Translations under genes and position numbers: made by a program | In this document: in pieces, positions 61,356 through 64,000 of the stretch | Layout of the letters: each line of letters begins with the position of its first letter | How positions within the stretch are numbered: the stretch's first letter is position 1 | DNA from: Semisulcospira habei | Taxonomy: Eukaryota > Mollusca > Gastropoda > Semisulcospiridae | Reading direction: 5' to 3' | Length of the DNA: 64,000 nucleotides | Assembly (NCBI GenBank): GCA_036245525.1 | Contig: BTPG01000005.1 | Span: 117,109,619 to 117,173,618, forward strand | The notes under the pieces: generated by a model | The model's database searches: none | The model's input: the letters and a program-made list of their open reading frames with translations, nothing else | Told to the model about the DNA's origin: nothing

Positions 61356-61659
61356 TCTCCCTCGTAGACATGCAGGGTTGAGGGTCCGCGGCCTGAAGCG
61401 ATAGCTGCCACTGCCTCACTCGAGAAACTCTAGCGGCGAGGGCTTGCCGCCCAATCTGCAAGCGTGTAGCCGGAGTCCCTCAGAGCACGGATGGTAGAGC
61501 GCCTGGCGCGGTAGCTTGAGCATCGTGCGAGGAGAGAAAAGCTGCAGTGAAGGGCCCGTGGCAAGGTTCAGGAGGTCGGTGATGCAGGATCTGGTCCAGC
61601 AGAACGGCGCCACCAGCCACAGGATCGCGTTGCATCCCTTGCGCTAGAGAAGCACCCTG

Positions 61660-62260
61660 GGGTCAAGGACTGAGGGAGGATAAGCGAAAGCGCAGGGGCC
61701 ATCCCAGAGAAGGGGGAGCACATCGGCCGCCCAGGCTAGGGGGTCCGGGACGGGCGAGATGAGGGGGAGTTGGCGGTACCACCCTGTTGCGAAGAACGAT
61801 AAGGGGGGGTCTCCCACGTGGCGCAGATCATCCGGAAGAAGTCCGGGCGAAGCGCCCACTCGGTGTGGAGAAGCTGGGAGAGGGAGTCCGCGAGGACATA
61901 CAGGTGGCCGGGGAAGTATCTCGCTCGGAGAGAGACACGGCGATCCTCACACCCACAGAGGCGCTGGAAGAAGAAAGCAGAGGTAGGGGAGCGGGTCCCG
62001 TCCTGCTTCTGTATGTAGGACACGACAGCTGAGTCGAAAGGAAGGACGATCAGGTCCTGATGTCCGAGAGTCGGTTCCCAAGCGAGGAGAGCTTGCCGTA
62101 TCGCGTGTAACTCCAACCAGTTGAAAAGCTTGACCGCAAGGACCAGTCGCCAGCTGCCGGAAGCCGTGGCACGTCGGCAGCAGGTGTGCACTCCAGCCGG
62201 AGCGGCTGGCGTCGACGCAAGGGACAACTGGGAGGCGAAGGAGAGGGACTCCAGACGCAA
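61660..62260 (-). pseudogene. DIRS-4 RNase H region
   Basis: Reads FNWLELHAIRQALLAWEPTL, PFDSAVVSYIQKQDGTRSPT, RYFPGHLYVLADSLSQLLHT and EWALRPDFFRMICATWETPP (61780-62155), the block that DIRS-1 lost. Catalytic Asp of the TDN motif reads FDS. It sits between RT and recombinase, the usual DIRS order. The frame breaks after ETPPY. Confidence 0.85.
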
Positions 62261-62950
62261 GCCAGACAGGGTCTGCCCAGCGGGGGAGGAGTGGAAAGAG
62301 CAAGGGAGGAACCGGAACGGGAGCCTCTATGTCTCCGGTCGAGGGCGCCAGGAAGGAGAAGATGAAGTTGAAGTGGGCGCGAGTAGAGCCGACCAAGGGA
62401 AGGAGATCCACAGCCGCGCTCATCAGGCCTAAGAGCTGCAACCAGACTCTGGCGGGGACCGTCTCCTCCTGTGCACCAAGACGAGCCAGGTTCGCCAACC
62501 TCTGGAACCTCGCGTCCGGGAGTCACACCAGATGAGGTCCGTAAGGAACTCCATACCATGGTGCGCGAAGCGGCGGGACGGGGCGAGATTTGACTTGACG
62601 AAGTTGACTATGAAGCTGCGGCTGTCGAGGAGGCCAGCAGGGCATCTCGTTGCTGCTCCCGGGAGGGTGCCGACCGGAGGTGCCGGAGCAGATCGCCGAT
62701 GTAGCTCGAGGAGGGGCTCGACGAAGCCCGCCTGACCGTGGCGAAGCCGCCGTCCAAGAGACGGGCGAACACCCAGGGCTGGGGTTGCGGGCGAGGGGGA
62801 AGGCGCAGAATCGGAAACGACGCCGTCAAAGCGAAGCGCAGAAGCTTCTGGAAGCCGGATGCACGGGGACGTGAACGTAGGCGTCCGCTAGATCCAGGCT
62901 GACAGCGAAGCCCATGGGAAGAACCGCGGCGCGAAGGGCTCAGGCGGTCC
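62260..62950 (-). pseudogene. DIRS-4 reverse transcriptase remnant
   Basis: In shifted frames: PWVFARLLDGGFATVRRASS and SYIGDLLRHLRSAPSREQQR (62640-62780), where SYIGDLL replaces the YLDDLL box, so one catalytic Asp is changed to Gly. The N-terminal RT part is out of frame near 62850-62950. Inactive. Confidence 0.72.
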
Positions 62951-63866
62951 CCAAGGGAAGGAAGGCGCTGCAAAGAACTTGTGCCACGCTGAAGGTCGAT
63001 CGGACGCCACCTGTGGCCGGCCAAGGCCAGGCGGGGGAGGGGGCGGGGTCGGGGGGTGGGCGGGCGCGGCGGGCACGTCCGGGGGACGCCGGGAGGGCGG
63101 AGAGGGCAAAGCTCCTCATGGCGTCTGTCACCGACTGCCAGATCCTGGACCGAAGAGGAGGGATCGCCGAGCGGAGCCTGTCGCAGCTGTCTCCGTAGGT
63201 CCTGCGGGAGGTAGGGGTAGACGGCGAGCACAGCATTCCGGCAAGCAGGCCGCAGAGCGCGGCAGCGGCGAAGCGAGGACAAGTGGTGACACACCGCTCG
63301 GAAGGCGGTACTTCTTCCCCACAGCCAGAGCGAGGAGGTGCCCTAACAGCGGCGAGAAGGAGAAGTGCCAGCTCCAGAAGGTAGATGAGCGCTTGCTTGG
63401 CCAAGTCGAGGAATCCAGCACCGGCGAGAGCGTTGTGGATGAGGATCGCCGTCCGATCCAGTCCGGGGGGGATGCACCGGCGGGAGGCACGAAGTCCACC
63501 AGCTGCTGCTGAGCGGCAGGATCCACTGCGGGGAGGGCAGCAGCAAGGCCTCTGAGTGTCCGGGCGGCGCAGGAGGCCGACACACCAGGAGCTGGAGAGA
63601 CGGGTGCCGCCGCCAGACGGAGCGAGACCAGGGCGAGCGGCTGAGAAGGCGCGGGCGGCGAGACCGAGTGGAGCGTCCGCGCGAAGGAGGGCGGTGAGCA
63701 CGTGGACGACGGCGCGAAGGGGAGGGGAGCGGGGAAAGGGTGCCGGGAAGGGAGTGGGGGGAAGACAAGCCGGGAATGACGAGCAGCACGGACGACCCAG
63801 GAGGACACCGACCGGGAAGGGCGGCGAGTGGAAGAGGAAACCAGCGAAGCCCGAGGGGAAGACCAA
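62940..63866 (-). pseudogene. DIRS-4 ORF1 (gag-like)
   Basis: A 308-codon open frame from GTG/ATG-like start at 63866. It contains GLDRTAILIHNALAGAGFLD, LAKQALIYLLELALLLLAAV and GDSCDRLRSAIPPLRSRIWQ, which line up with the ORF1 of DIRS-1. Proline-rich ends; no zinc knuckle seen. Presumed structural protein of the element. The ORF is open here but the start is uncertain and the element is otherwise broken. Confidence 0.65.
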
Positions 63867-64000
63867 CGAGGAGGGCGAGACGTCCGCGAAGCTGAAGCGG
63901 CGAGCAAAGCCGGGCGTGAGGAGCGAGCAGAGAACGAAGAGTGCTTGCGGCGGGAGGCGAGGACCGAAGACGCAGGGCTGCGGGTCCGGTGTAGGACGCC

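Larger units (their letters stand above)
58690..64000 (-). mobile_element. DIRS-4: DIRS element running off the window
   Basis: Right end of the element lies at 58690 (TCTCTAAAATGTATTTTTTC, CTTACCGATGCCATTACTAC), with the internal complementary region at 58960-59060. On minus follow recombinase (59.18-61.36 kb, interrupted), RNase H (61.66-62.26 kb), RT (to about 62.95 kb) and ORF1 (62.94 kb to beyond 63.87 kb). The left inverted repeat lies outside the window. In the EFCAB7 intron upstream of exon a, same strand as the gene. Termini match DIRS-1 most closely. Confidence 0.92.

Overview
The window is metazoan nuclear DNA, most likely from a mollusc (probably a gastropod). Two conserved animal genes are split by GT-AG introns, a third animal gene is intact, and most of the rest is transposable elements. 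The repeat classes (DIRS, Penelope-like, CR1/L2-like LINEs, THAP/ISL2EU, tRNA-SINE, TTAA-bounded hairpin MITEs) fit a large repeat-rich invertebrate genome. There are no operons, Shine-Dalgarno sites or CRISPR arrays. Assignment to mollusc is inference; no species marker is visible.

Layout. 1-6.2 kb holds a decayed non-LTR retrotransposon followed by a diverged tandem repeat (called T165 here). 7.3-16.8 kb is NDUFB6 (minus strand, four coding exons, complete as assembled), with a DIRS retrotransposon (DIRS-1) in its third intron and an L2-like LINE fragment in its first. 17.0-18.9 kb is a broken THAP/ISL2EU transposase. 20.2-20.75 kb is a broken SWIM-YqaJ-PHD gene fragment (minus). 21.6-23.1 kb is an intact, uninterrupted SLC37A3-like transporter (plus). 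23.2-34.9 kb has no recognisable host gene and is packed with small palindromic elements bounded by TTAA, plus LINE, DIRS and G-tract repeat pieces. 35.0-58.4 kb is the 3' two thirds of EFCAB7 (minus, eight exons, N-terminus beyond the window, last exon not found). Its introns hold DIRS-2 (internally deleted), DIRS-3 (about 10 kb, with nested Penelope-like element and retroposon), an inverted pair of TTAA elements (P1/P2) and a tRNA-SINE. 58.7-64.0 kb is DIRS-4 (minus, continues off the window), whose recombinase is interrupted by a LINE with an 11-bp target duplication.

How the genes relate. The host genes show no common pathway: NDUFB6 is a membrane-arm subunit of mitochondrial complex I, SLC37A3 an endomembrane sugar-phosphate-type transporter, EFCAB7 a ciliary EF-hand protein of the EvC zone in Hedgehog signalling. 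What stands out is the mobile DNA: (i) about 17 copies of one hairpin MITE whose two arms change together between subfamilies; (ii) several other palindromic families with the same TTAA/TTAACCC-type ends; (iii) a tandem repeat with a period of about 165 bp carrying a DR1-type nuclear-receptor motif in each unit; (iv) four defective DIRS elements in the introns of two conserved genes. Exon boundaries were assigned by eye from splice signals, phase and protein-family similarity; no alignment was run.
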